From positions 1-64,000 of the forward strand of contig NZ_JAIZDB010000008.1 of NCBI RefSeq assembly GCF_029533155.1: DNA of 64,000 bases. The letters run 5' to 3'. The stretch is from Psychrobacillus antarcticus (lineage in GTDB: Bacteria; Bacillota; Bacilli; Bacillales_A; Planococcaceae). Position numbers and translations under genes: made by a program. Below are positions 54,238 to 62,733 of this stretch, in pieces (position 1 is the first letter of the stretch; the number at the start of each line of letters is the position of its first letter). The notes under the pieces were generated by a model, which ran no database searches, was not told the DNA's origin, and saw nothing but the letters and a program-made list of their open reading frames with translations.

Positions 54238-54481
54238 AGAGTCTGGGCTATTACAGTTATATACGTACTCGTACAAATCTTTCTATATCAATGTTTCAGA
54301 GTGTTTCAATCAATTCAGTTATATCAACCTATACTGGCTTTTATAAGTTTCGGCATCAATTGGGGCATCAAATATTCCTCCATGGCATCAGAAACAGATA
54401 GCTGAAATTTTATAAGTTCCGCTATCTGTTTTCTAAATTTCAAACATTATAGAAAGCGCAACATTTCTTATTCTGTTTCTA

Positions 54482-54781
54482 TTACTTTCGTTTATAATCA
54501 ACCATGCTCCCACCATTTTTATGAACTTCATTATAATATTTATCCATATATATACCGACTTCTTTTTTATGAAACAGCCACTTACTTTCAATGCGTATCT
54601 TCGGAAATTCTTCATCATATAAAAGGTGGGTGACAATAGTATTCCAGGACATATTTAAGTATGCACCTAGTTGCTTTGAATTCATAAAAAACACTTCTGA
54701 TTCAAGTTCTTGTAAATGCTCATCTATTTTCTGAAGATAAAGCTCTTTTAGCTTCTCTTGATCAACTTCTATGCTTATCAT
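54482..54781 (-). CDS. Excisionase-like small DNA-binding protein
   Basis: A 99-residue protein. The N-terminal ~30 residues form a charged helix (QEKLKELYLQKIDEHLQELE); residues ~34-85 resemble a winged-helix/MerR-like fold (MNSKQLGAYLNMSWNTIVTH and PKIRIESKWLFHKKEVGIYM), as in group-specific proteins of phage and integrative elements. The ATG at 54781 overlaps the stop of the preceding small gene (ATGA), so translation is coupled. It lies ~250 bp from the groEL-tail sequence. Confidence 0.7.
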   Translation of the reverse strand: MISIEVDQEKLKELYLQKIDEHLQELESEVFFMNSKQLGAYLNMSWNTIVTHLLYDEEFPKIRIESKWLFHKKEVGIYMDKYYNEVHKNGGSMVDYKRK

Positions 54782-54951
54782 TTCTCTTTGCCCACCCAAT
54801 CATTCAACCACTCAATTTCCTCTTTCGATAAGCTCTGTTCTTCTGTCAATGTATCTTCTACATAGTTCCAATTCGTTTCTTCCCACTTTAAATGTGCTTC
54901 CCACTCACGCATAACTTTAACCGCATTTTCTGTTTCTTTATCACGAATCAT
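54778..54951 (-). CDS. Small acidic protein of unknown function
   Basis: A 57-residue open frame starting MIRDKETENAVKVMREWEAH and ending EEIEWLNDWVGKEK. It is rich in Trp (5) and Glu, with no known motif. It overlaps the excisionase-like gene by 4 bp (ATGA), which supports its being real. The ribosome site (AGGG 3-4 nt before ATG) is poor. Confidence 0.55.
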   Translation of the reverse strand: MIRDKETENAVKVMREWEAHLKWEETNWNYVEDTLTEEQSLSKEEIEWLNDWVGKEK

Positions 54952-55002
54952 CTACCCTATATTAAAAAAATTTAAATCCAAATTGAGCAGCAGAAAACTC
55001 AT

Positions 55003-55216
55003 ATTGTTTAACTAGTAATGGGTGTAATAAAACAAGAACGACCAGTCGCGCCAATAATTCCAGCTCCATAACTAGATTAACCTGGCTGTGTTACATGAAT
55101 GTTACAAAAAACACTAATCTATTATTTTTTAATTCAACCCCAAAATCCAAGTTGTTATTCAAAATGTTCTTGATAATAGGTAAACCCAAGCCTGTACCAG
55201 AAAGCTCCTTACTTCT
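55003..55216. repeat. Duplicated segment: histidine-kinase 3' end plus downstream spacer (partial copy)
   Basis: Matches 56219-56442 in the same orientation: shared ATTGTTTAACTAG, GAACGACCAGTCG and TGTTACAAAAAACACTAA, and then the kinase 3' end. The two copies bracket the LCP gene. Confidence 0.85.
55091..55216 (-). pseudogene. Histidine-kinase C-terminal fragment
   Basis: The minus strand encodes RSKELSGTGLGLPIIKNIL and FGVELKNNRLVFFVTFM, nearly identical to the end of the intact kinase (56313), i.e. the last part of the HATPase domain with its G2 box. It has no start of its own; the upstream sequence is the LCP gene in another frame. Confidence 0.85.
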
Positions 55217-56156
55217 TAATTTCTTCAGTCGACAAAAACTCTTGTAAAGCTTGTTTGTTTTTCTCGAAATCAATACTAAGAACTGCCCCTGCTGCTACAC
55301 GCTTATCTTCAAAAGAGTTTTCAACAGGGATACGTAACGTTTCTATATTTCCAGCCTTCCCAATAATCAAACCTTTACCGATTGTAAGGATTGTTCGATT
55401 ATCAACGTTTGTATTAATGTAAGGTTCAACAACACCAAGTAACTTAGGGAAATTTAGTATACTGTGGATGCTAACAACTTCATCCTTTAATTTCGACAAC
55501 GCTTCCTGCTGCCGTTCCACTCGCCCAAAGTCACTATGAATATCGTGGCGAAAACGCACATATCCAAGTAGCTGTTTTCCATTCAAAACTTGGTTTCCAG
55601 GCTGTAATGTCATGCCGATTCCATGAGACATGGCGTATGGAATATCAACTTTAATACCGTCAGGAGCTATAACATCTACAATTTTTGAAAATCCAGTAAA
55701 ATCAACAATTGCATAGGAATCAACATCGACATCGAAATTATCCTTTATCGTTTTTCTAACGAGCTCCGGACCTCCAAGAGAAAAGGCAGCATTCATTTTA
55801 TGGTATCCGTAATCCGGGATATTCACATACGTATCTCTCATAATCGATACGAGTTTCATCTGATGAGTCGTTTGATTATAATGAGCAATCATTAACGTAT
55901 CAGCCCGTGCAACTTTCTCTCCCCGAGAGTCACTACCTAATAACAGAACATTAATTTCACCAAATTGTGGATCTGCGCCTTCAAATTCATCAAACAACGT
56001 TTGTTCTTCTTTAATCAATCCTTCGTTTGCCGTCGCTAATCCGCTATTGTATTGGACTACTCCATATGCGATTCCCGCTAACAAAATCAATGTAGTCACG
56101 ATAAGGAAGTTCCTCACTCCTTTATGCTTCTTGTTTCTCCGTTCGCTTTTTCCCAT
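55209..56156 (-). CDS. LytR-CpsA-Psr (LCP) family cell-wall ligase
   Basis: A 315-residue membrane-anchored protein: basic N-terminus (KSERRNKKHK), one transmembrane helix (~17-35), then an extracytoplasmic LCP domain with LLLGSDSRG, RADTLMIAHYN, LVSIMRDTYVNIPDYGYHKM and GYVRFRHDIHSDFGRVERQQ. TagTUV-type LCP enzymes attach wall teichoic acid or capsule to peptidoglycan. The ATG at 56156 has AGGTGG 8 nt upstream. Its TAA (55209-55211) lies inside the duplicated kinase segment, so the present C-terminus (EEIKK) was set by that rearrangement. Confidence 0.9.
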   Translation of the reverse strand: MGKSERRNKKHKGVRNFLIVTTLILLAGIAYGVVQYNSGLATANEGLIKEEQTLFDEFEGADPQFGEINVLLLGSDSRGEKVARADTLMIAHYNQTTHQMKLVSIMRDTYVNIPDYGYHKMNAAFSLGGPELVRKTIKDNFDVDVDSYAIVDFTGFSKIVDVIAPDGIKVDIPYAMSHGIGMTLQPGNQVLNGKQLLGYVRFRHDIHSDFGRVERQQEALSKLKDEVVSIHSILNFPKLLGVVEPYINTNVDNRTILTIGKGLIIGKAGNIETLRIPVENSFEDKRVAAGAVLSIDFEKNKQALQEFLSTEEIKK

Positions 56157-56218
56157 CCATAAATCCACCTATCGTTAAATTCTATGTCCTGTTTTATCGT
56201 AACTATTTAGGCACATGC

Positions 56219-56442
56219 ATTGTTTAACTAGAAACTCGTGTAAAAGAACTAGAACTAGAACGACCAGTCGAGTTAACAATCACACCTCCATAACTATAGT
56301 AACCTGGGTGTGTTACGCGAATGTTACAAAAAACACTAACCTATTATTTTTTAATTCAAACCCAAAATCCAAATTGTGATTATCCAAAATGGTCTTAATA
56401 ATAGGTAAGCCCAAACCTGTACCAGAAAGCTCCTTACTTCTT
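56219..56442. repeat. Duplicated segment: histidine-kinase 3' end plus downstream spacer (intact copy)
   Basis: Parent copy of 55003-55216. It comprises the last ~130 bp of the intact kinase gene and ~94 bp of downstream spacer. Confidence 0.85.
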
Positions 56443-57680
56443 GATTTTTCTAATACATAAAATGGTCTCCATATACTTTCCAATTCATTTTCGTCAATTT
56501 CGCCAACCCCGTTACTGATCGTAAGCTTGACGGTATTATTGTCTTTAGTTAACGTAATTTCAATACGCTTGTCATTGGAATATTTAATAGCATTGGTAAT
56601 TAAATTATCAAGTACAACATCTATTCCTTCTTGTTCTGCGCTGATGAAATAGTCCTCACCCGCATCTATATTTAATGAAAAGTTAATACAGTTTTCCTGT
56701 AGTATCAATGTGTATTTTCCCGTAACAGCTATGACCTTTTTGCCTAAATCAAAAGTAGATTTGTTTAATGAACTACTTTCTAATTCCGTCCAAAACAAAA
56801 GCTTCCCAATTAATAAATCCATTTTCTCAATCTGTTCTTCAATTACATCTCTAAATGTTCCGTCATCCAAACCGTCCAATATTCCCTGTTCATACACTTT
56901 CACTATTGAAAGTGGCGTTTTTAACTCATGGGACACATCTGACATTAATTCTCTCAGTCGGTTATTTTGATCATTAATTTCACCATGAGCTTTTTCTAAT
57001 TTTTCACTCATGATGTTTATACTCTTAGCAAGTTCTCCTACCTCATCATTGGTTTTAATTTCTTCTTTCCTGAATTTCAAATTGGCTATGTCGTGAGATA
57101 AATTTTTTAGGGATTCTAATGGCCTTGTAATTTTTTTAGATATGATCACTACTAAAAATATAATCAGAATTACTGAAATGGTCATCAAAAATATATTAAA
57201 TTTATTAATAATTACGATCGCTTCTTCCATATGTGGTAAAGGCAGTCCTATGGCAATAATAGTATTATCTATTTTAATAAATTTTGTTAAAACTTTATAT
57301 TTACTTACCCCTTGGTCGTATATCTTATTAACGCTTTTCTCCTGCAAAGTATTTAACGTACTTTCAGTAATCCAGAATTTATTTAGCTTTATTTTTTTAA
57401 TTTCAAATTCCGATTTTATTCTTTCATTAAGTTGATTCAAACTTCCACTAATCTCTGAGTAAACAATAGTTACGGCGTATTCTTCTTCAATCTGTTTCAA
57501 ACCGTTTAAAAGATTGTTTTCAGGTTCACCGAGGATATCACTAGCTACCTTATCTAAAATTTTTCTTTGCTCGTAAATGTAATATCTGTCTACTAGGAAA
57601 ACATTTATTAGTATTGAAAATATAAAAGTACAAATTACTATGGATGATATGCCAGCGGCAAACTTGTGCTTGATTTTAAT
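56313..57680 (-). CDS. Sensor histidine kinase, probable ATT start
   Basis: A 455-residue kinase if started at ATT 57678-57680: TM1 at residues ~7-29 (FAAGISSIVICTFIFSILIN), an external sensor domain of ~125 residues, TM2 near 155-177, HAMP, HisKA with SDVSHELKTPLS, N box (DNLITNAIKYS) and G2 box (GTGLGLPI). No ATG, GTG or TTG occurs in frame between the upstream stop (57687-57689) and a TTG at 57500. That TTG would remove TM1 and has no ribosome site. GGAGG lies 9 nt before the ATT, inside the response-regulator gene, whose stop overlaps it. It pairs with that regulator. Confidence 0.85.
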   Translation of the reverse strand: MKIKHKFAAGISSIVICTFIFSILINVFLVDRYYIYEQRKILDKVASDILGEPENNLLNGLKQIEEEYAVTIVYSEISGSLNQLNERIKSEFEIKKIKLNKFWITESTLNTLQEKSVNKIYDQGVSKYKVLTKFIKIDNTIIAIGLPLPHMEEAIVIINKFNIFLMTISVILIIFLVVIISKKITRPLESLKNLSHDIANLKFRKEEIKTNDEVGELAKSINIMSEKLEKAHGEINDQNNRLRELMSDVSHELKTPLSIVKVYEQGILDGLDDGTFRDVIEEQIEKMDLLIGKLLFWTELESSSLNKSTFDLGKKVIAVTGKYTLILQENCINFSLNIDAGEDYFISAEQEGIDVVLDNLITNAIKYSNDKRIEITLTKDNNTVKLTISNGVGEIDENELESIWRPFYVLEKSRSKELSGTGLGLPIIKTILDNHNLDFGFELKNNRLVFFVTFA

Positions 57681-58323
57681 CTTCCTTCACCTCCAGACAG
57701 TACCCAATGCCTCTATACGTCTTAATAATGTCATCCCCAATTTTAGTTCTTAATCTTCGGATGTGGGTATCTACTGTTCTATAATCTCCGTCATAATCCA
57801 TGCCCCAAACTATGTCAATAAGTCTATCCCTCGATAAAATAACGCCTCTATTTTTAATGAAGACCAGCAACAAATCATATTCTATCTTTGTTAGTTGCAA
57901 TGGTTCTTCACCCTTATATGCTTTTTTTTCATTTTCCTTTATCCTAATATCTCTGAACTTAATTTCCTCGCCACTATTCATTAGCTTTTTAGCTCTTAAG
58001 ATTAATATCCGTGGATCAAATGGCTTCTTAATATAGTCATCAGCTCCACCATTTAAGGCTTTTATTTCATCTTCATTTTGACCTTTAGCTGTTAATATCA
58101 GGACTTTGGTCTGGCTATTTCCCTTTATATATTTACATACCTCTATTCCATCCATTTTTGGCATCATCCAATCTAAAATGGCTAAGTCAATCTTGGTTGA
58201 TTCAACTATATTCAATGCTTCCTGTCCATCCCTAGCCTCCAGGACATTGAAGCCTTCATCTCTGAAATAGGCTGAAAGGATCTTAACCATTTGCTGTTCA
58301 TCATCCGCGATTAGAATATTCAA
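57676..58323 (-). CDS. OmpR/PhoB-family response regulator
   Basis: A 215-residue regulator: receiver domain (acidic DDE at 7-9, phospho-acceptor D51 in LDWMMPKMDG, K near 102 in LTAKG) and a C-terminal winged helix (LTKIEYDLLLVFIKNRGVIL, then VWGMDYDGDYRTVDTHIRRL). GGGGGAG precedes the ATG. It is co-transcribed with the kinase, whose start overlaps its stop. The LCP gene further downstream and the loose link to wall synthesis suggest, but do not prove, a cell-envelope signal. Confidence 0.92.
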   Translation of the reverse strand: MNILIADDEQQMVKILSAYFRDEGFNVLEARDGQEALNIVESTKIDLAILDWMMPKMDGIEVCKYIKGNSQTKVLILTAKGQNEDEIKALNGGADDYIKKPFDPRILILRAKKLMNSGEEIKFRDIRIKENEKKAYKGEEPLQLTKIEYDLLLVFIKNRGVILSRDRLIDIVWGMDYDGDYRTVDTHIRRLRTKIGDDIIKTYRGIGYCLEVKED

Positions 58324-58426
58324 ATCTCGCTCCCCCTTAGATTATGATTTCAACTTCCGGATTTAGAAACACCGACAGAAATCATATAAAACGCAACTTA
58401 TTTTAGTTGTCTTACATAAGGAAAAC

Positions 58427-58470
58427 AAAAAAGGCCTCACGAAAGTTTGGTCAACTCAGGAGAAGCCTTT
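58427..58470 (-). terminator. Terminator after the metallophosphoesterase gene
   Basis: On the minus strand AAAGGCTTCTC faces GAGGCCTTTTTTG with mismatches and a ~20-nt loop; a T-run follows. Confidence 0.6.
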
Positions 58471-58499
58471 AAAAGTCCAAAAATAATCAAAAAGAAGTG

Positions 58500-59390
58500 T
58501 CATAAAGTTATGTCAAACACCGATATCTCAGGAGGGCTCCAAAATCGAATAGGTATCCTCGTTGTGCCGATTCCGCTATTCACATAAAGATGCGTATGAG
58601 TTCCTAGCTGATACATCCCTTTTCTATATTTCTTTGCAAGTGGGGGTGTCACCACTGGACCAAACGTTGGAACAACGACCTGCCCTCCGTGACTATGTCC
58701 TGCAAGTGCCAAATCAAAATTATCATACCCTATTTCGTCCACAAGGTCTGGCTGATGCAACAGAAGAAGCTTAGCCCCCCGATCGTCAACACCTGAATAT
58801 GCCTTTTGAACATCCGGTTTTCCAAGCATAGCCTCATCCAACCCTATAATATTTAGTACTTGTCCACTTTCAAGTTCTATTATGCTATTCTCATTTTTTA
58901 GTAGTGTAAATCCCGATTTCATCATTAAATCTTCGTAAAACCTAACTCCACCACCTCCGTGGTCATGGTTTCCCCAAACAGCATAATTTCCATACCTACT
59001 ACTTAGTTTACCCAATATTCCACTTGTTTCAGACCTTCTCTCGAACTCGGATGCTACATCTAGGAGATCTCCCGTAAAAGCGATTATGTCAGGCTCAAGA
59101 TCGTTGACTCTATCTACAAGCCTCTCTAGCTGCTCTAGCGAATAATTCGGACCTAAATGGACATCTGAAAACTGCACTACCCTAATTGAATCCGTGCCTC
59201 CCGACGAGAACTCGAGTTCATACTCCTTTGTGACAAGACGTTTTGGCTCTATTTTAAATGAATATACAGCCAATCCAGCTACTACTACGCTAGCTATAAC
59301 CAAGCATTTTATTATTCCAAAAACTAACCTTTTCAATCCTTCACTACCTTTTTTACTTAATATTATTAACACCCATCTAAGGTCCTTCAT
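58500..59390 (-). CDS. Calcineurin-like metallophosphoesterase (YkuE-like)
   Basis: A membrane-anchored or secreted phosphoesterase of up to 296 residues. A hydrophobic segment at ~22-44 precedes the catalytic domain with the metal motifs SDVHLG, GDLLD, GNHDHGGGG and GHSHGGQ (all present). Family members include YkuE and lipid-A-type UDP-diacylglucosamine hydrolases; the substrate here is unknown. The first ATG (59390) has no clear ribosome site; a TTG ~57 bp further in (GAAGGA just before) is another possible start, still leaving the membrane segment. Confidence 0.85.
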   Translation of the reverse strand: MKDLRWVLIILSKKGSEGLKRLVFGIIKCLVIASVVVAGLAVYSFKIEPKRLVTKEYELEFSSGGTDSIRVVQFSDVHLGPNYSLEQLERLVDRVNDLEPDIIAFTGDLLDVASEFERRSETSGILGKLSSRYGNYAVWGNHDHGGGGVRFYEDLMMKSGFTLLKNENSIIELESGQVLNIIGLDEAMLGKPDVQKAYSGVDDRGAKLLLLHQPDLVDEIGYDNFDLALAGHSHGGQVVVPTFGPVVTPPLAKKYRKGMYQLGTHTHLYVNSGIGTTRIPIRFWSPPEISVFDITL

Positions 59391-59833
59391 GTGAATTAAT
59401 TCATAGTTATTTGTATGAGAAACGGTGCCAAATAGGCAGAAGTCCTAATACATCTACAAAATTTATAGTCATCAGTTCTTCCTTTCAAACCAAGCTCGAA
59501 ATCTAATGTTTTTTCATAGCACTAATTTCCTCTTACTAGTACCATACATTCTCATTGTGACGCCAATGTTACATTTGAATGAAATCTTAACTAATCACAA
59601 AATATGATTTCAAGTGCTTGCTTCAAATGTGACAGATGGTCTGTGACTATCGTTTTTTGGATTACCCACATTTTATTTGTAACATTGGATGATGCTGTTA
59701 AGCATGCATAAGTAGGGTGATTAAGCTTACTTATGAAAGTAATTATTTTTACACGATTCCACATCTAACTGGAATTACATTGAAAAAGAAGGGCTACTTT
59801 TATTACTCTTCAACTAGAACGTTGAAATAAAAA

Positions 59834-59874
59834 TTCCATAGTCGTGGTGCCTGTTAGGCACCACGACTATGGAA
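59834..59874. other. Perfect 19-bp hairpin
   Basis: TTCCATAGTCGTGGTGCCT and its exact complement around GTT. On the minus strand it is followed by TTTTTATTTC, so it can serve as a terminator for the hydantoinase operon. The ~670-bp gap 59391-60060 has no gene; smaller hairpins occur at 59965-59983 (GCGTAC/GTACGC) and 59994-60025. Confidence 0.7.
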
Positions 59875-60060
59875 TAAGTTTTGTGCAGGGAATCTTCTGA
59901 GAGCATAATAGGATGGAAAGTTACTAAAACACCAAACAAACGTAAGCCCGAATTATAAAAATAAGCGTACTCTTTCGGTACGCATGACAAAAAGGCTATC
60001 CTAAAAGATTAATTTAGGAACAGCCCCTTGATGGAAGTGTATTAGTGAAGACCCTTGACA

Positions 60061-61629
60061 CTATATAATAACAGAGCTTTTAAGATATTGTAGGTCCCCT
60101 ACCGCCTTCACACGGATTAATAATGCATTGCCAGGTAAATATGCGAGTGGGATATCTTCAACCGAAACAATGGAAATACTTTTTTCATCGGCACCTGCTT
60201 TTAACGCTTCATTAGTCGCTAGTTTTTTCGCATCTGTTATCGCTTCTTCTCGCTTCATTGTTTCTAAACTATAAATTTTCTCTACATCGCCACTTACTTG
60301 ACCAAGTGCAGCGCCTATAGCATTTGCGGCACTGTAGTGTTCTGGCATAATAACTTCAGAAACCCCTCTTAAAGAATTAGAAACTATAATGCTTCCCCCG
60401 CCTGATAAAATAAGTGGTACTTCCTTGGAGCTTGTTTTCATTTGATCAATAGCATCCTCTAACATTACTGTCATTTCCTCATATATATTTTCACAAAACG
60501 CAATGGAAAGGTGTTCTACTTGTATTGCTTTATCTTGAAAGGCATGTCCTAAACGCGTCACAATATCCGAAGTTGTTAGGACGTCTCCGCCGAATAGAAG
60601 TGCCTTTCTAGTGATTTCATAGCCCACACTCTCTGGTCCAATCGTGATATACCCATTTTTTTCGAGTATTTTAGTTCCACCGCCTAGCCCAATGGATAAT
60701 ATGTCTGGCATCCTAAAATTAGTATTTACTCCTCCGATGCTAACCGCTAGGGAAGATTGTCTGGGAAAACCATTTGTCAAAACCCCAATGTCACTTGTTG
60801 TTCCCCCAACATCTAGAACTATCGCATTATCCAGCCCTGTTAAATGGGCTGAACCTCGAATGGAGTTTGTAGGGCCACATCCCATGGTGAGAATAGGATA
60901 ACGTTGTGCGTATGCAGAATTCATTAAAGTCCCATCATTTTGGCTAAAAAAAACTTCAGCTTTAATATTTTGGTTACTTAATGCATTGGAGAATCCGTTA
61001 GTGACGGTTTGACCTGTCGTCATTAATGCTGCATTTAATATCGTGGCATTTTCACGTTCAAGTAGACCGATGCTGCCAATCGCATTGGAAAGAGAAATAG
61101 GAATATCTCCAAGTTCCTCCCTTACCCAACCAGCCACGATTTCCTCTTGGCCTTTATTTACTGGAGCATATACACCTGAAATGGCGATACTTTTAACAAT
61201 CCCTTTTACGTCCTTGCAAAACATTGATATTTCATCTCTGTTCAATTCAGAGATTAAACGTCCATCAAATTCATACCCACCCGAGACAATAGCAGATGCA
61301 ACTTCAATCTTTTCTCTTAAATCTTTTGGCCAATCAGTAAAAGGAGGGATAGCTGTTGTGGCTGGCTTTCCAATTCTTATAACTCCTACTTTGTCCAAGT
61401 TTTTACGCTCTACAATGGCATTTGTACAATGTGTGGTACCAAGCATCGCATATTTAATCGCGTTACTATCTACCTTACTTTCTTTCACCAATTTTGCAAT
61501 AGCTTCTCCTATTCCACTTTCCACATCTTTTGAAGTTGGTACTTTTACCGTATGAATCACCTTTAACTGTTCATCTAGTAAAGCCGCATCTGTATTAGTT
61601 CCTCCAACGTCCAATCCTAAGCGATACAT
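60061..61629 (-). CDS. Hydantoinase/oxoprolinase family protein (HyuA-like)
   Basis: A 522-residue protein of the ATP-dependent hydantoinase/5-oxoprolinase A family, with an actin-like ATPase fold: GLDVGGTNTDAALLD at residues 5-19, TTHCTNAIVERK near 70, MGCGPTNSIRG near 258, LDVGGTTSDIGVL near 280, IGGVNTNFRMPD and GLGGGTKI. Members split hydantoin-type or oxoproline rings using ATP. Its ATG overlaps the DUF917 stop by 1 bp (TAATG), so coupling is expected. Third and last gene of a unit with DUF917 and an NCS1 permease. Confidence 0.85.
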   Translation of the reverse strand: MYRLGLDVGGTNTDAALLDEQLKVIHTVKVPTSKDVESGIGEAIAKLVKESKVDSNAIKYAMLGTTHCTNAIVERKNLDKVGVIRIGKPATTAIPPFTDWPKDLREKIEVASAIVSGGYEFDGRLISELNRDEISMFCKDVKGIVKSIAISGVYAPVNKGQEEIVAGWVREELGDIPISLSNAIGSIGLLERENATILNAALMTTGQTVTNGFSNALSNQNIKAEVFFSQNDGTLMNSAYAQRYPILTMGCGPTNSIRGSAHLTGLDNAIVLDVGGTTSDIGVLTNGFPRQSSLAVSIGGVNTNFRMPDILSIGLGGGTKILEKNGYITIGPESVGYEITRKALLFGGDVLTTSDIVTRLGHAFQDKAIQVEHLSIAFCENIYEEMTVMLEDAIDQMKTSSKEVPLILSGGGSIIVSNSLRGVSEVIMPEHYSAANAIGAALGQVSGDVEKIYSLETMKREEAITDAKKLATNEALKAGADEKSISIVSVEDIPLAYLPGNALLIRVKAVGDLQYLKSSVII

Positions 61630-62717
61630 TATCTTCTCTCCTTCTGTAACTCTTCCACCGGTCGATAGTCAAAGTCATATCCAAAATAATTAGGTCCAAC
61701 GGTTTCAATGCCTTTTTTTGTTCGCCATTTATCATGACACGGAAAGGCTACAACCACTACACGGGCTCCATACTTCATTCGCTCTGTTGTAATGGGAAAA
61801 CCAGTCTCTTCATCTAATACAGCAATTAGATCTGGTGTTGAACATAATATATGCTCGCCTTCTTTAGCTACAAGGTGCTCATTTTGAAAATGGATGGTAA
61901 AAGACCTTCCTTGTGCTTGATTTATTCCTTCAAATTGTGCACTTCCCCTTGTAAACCCTCCAACTAGCCTATGCTCAATGTCCGTAATTTTTGCTTCAAA
62001 TAACTGATATCCTTTTAGCTCCTCTAGCATTTTACGAATACCTTGCTGTTCTTTCCCTTTGTTATCAAGCAGAAATCCTCCGATTTTTTCGGCCAATGTC
62101 AGGGTTCCAGGAATAGCACTTTGCTTTACCTCTTTACCTAATAGACTATAATCACAGATGGAAGCGCTTCCTCCCATTTCTATTGTAATGACACGTGCTA
62201 ATCTTTCGGACCAAACGCCATCACTAGGATATAACACAACGGTGTTTCCCTTTTCGTCAGCCATTGTAACAGGCGATGGTTCTAAACCATCTAAATGAAA
62301 AGTAACCATTTGCGCTTCTGGAAAAGCACGCCCCATGGCATCTGCATCTAATAGAGGTAATCCTTTTTTTGCAGCTGCAATAATAGGAGTCAAGGAGTTA
62401 ATCCCTCCTATCTCAATTGGCATTACCACGTCAACTTTTCGCCCTAATACCTCTTCTAACTTATCAAGTGCTGCAGTGAATTCAATTTCTGACGGTATCT
62501 TTTCAATTGTTACAGATGGTGCACCCATTCCAGATACAGGTACCACTAGTTGATCATCTTCTAACTCATCTAAAGAGATTAACGCAACAGGTCCATATTT
62601 ACGAATCGCCTCTTTGGCCACCAATTTCCCGATATATGGATCACCGCCTCCTCCAGTACCTAGAACAGCAGCCCCTAATGCTATTTTTTCTATAGCTTCT
62701 TCATCAATGTATCTCAT
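61629..62717 (-). CDS. DUF917-family protein
   Basis: A 362-residue DUF917 protein, a family usually found next to HyuA-type hydantoinases. Motifs: LGAAVLGTGGGGDPYIGKL at residues ~13-31, VMPIEIGGINSLTPI near 100, LLDADAMGRAFPEAQMVTFH near 125, and CSTPDLI near 305. Some relatives have been annotated as S-methyl thiohydantoin desulfurases; the reaction here is unknown. GGAGG precedes the ATG. It lies 16 bp after the permease and overlaps hyuA. Confidence 0.82.
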   Translation of the reverse strand: MRYIDEEAIEKIALGAAVLGTGGGGDPYIGKLVAKEAIRKYGPVALISLDELEDDQLVVPVSGMGAPSVTIEKIPSEIEFTAALDKLEEVLGRKVDVVMPIEIGGINSLTPIIAAAKKGLPLLDADAMGRAFPEAQMVTFHLDGLEPSPVTMADEKGNTVVLYPSDGVWSERLARVITIEMGGSASICDYSLLGKEVKQSAIPGTLTLAEKIGGFLLDNKGKEQQGIRKMLEELKGYQLFEAKITDIEHRLVGGFTRGSAQFEGINQAQGRSFTIHFQNEHLVAKEGEHILCSTPDLIAVLDEETGFPITTERMKYGARVVVVAFPCHDKWRTKKGIETVGPNYFGYDFDYRPVEELQKERR

Positions 62718-62733
62718 TATCCTAATACCTCCA

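Noticed and set aside
54240-54480. Integrase remnant next to the right groEL-tail sequence
   Set aside because: A short open stretch exists, but no tyrosine-recombinase motif (R...HxxR...Y) could be recognised.
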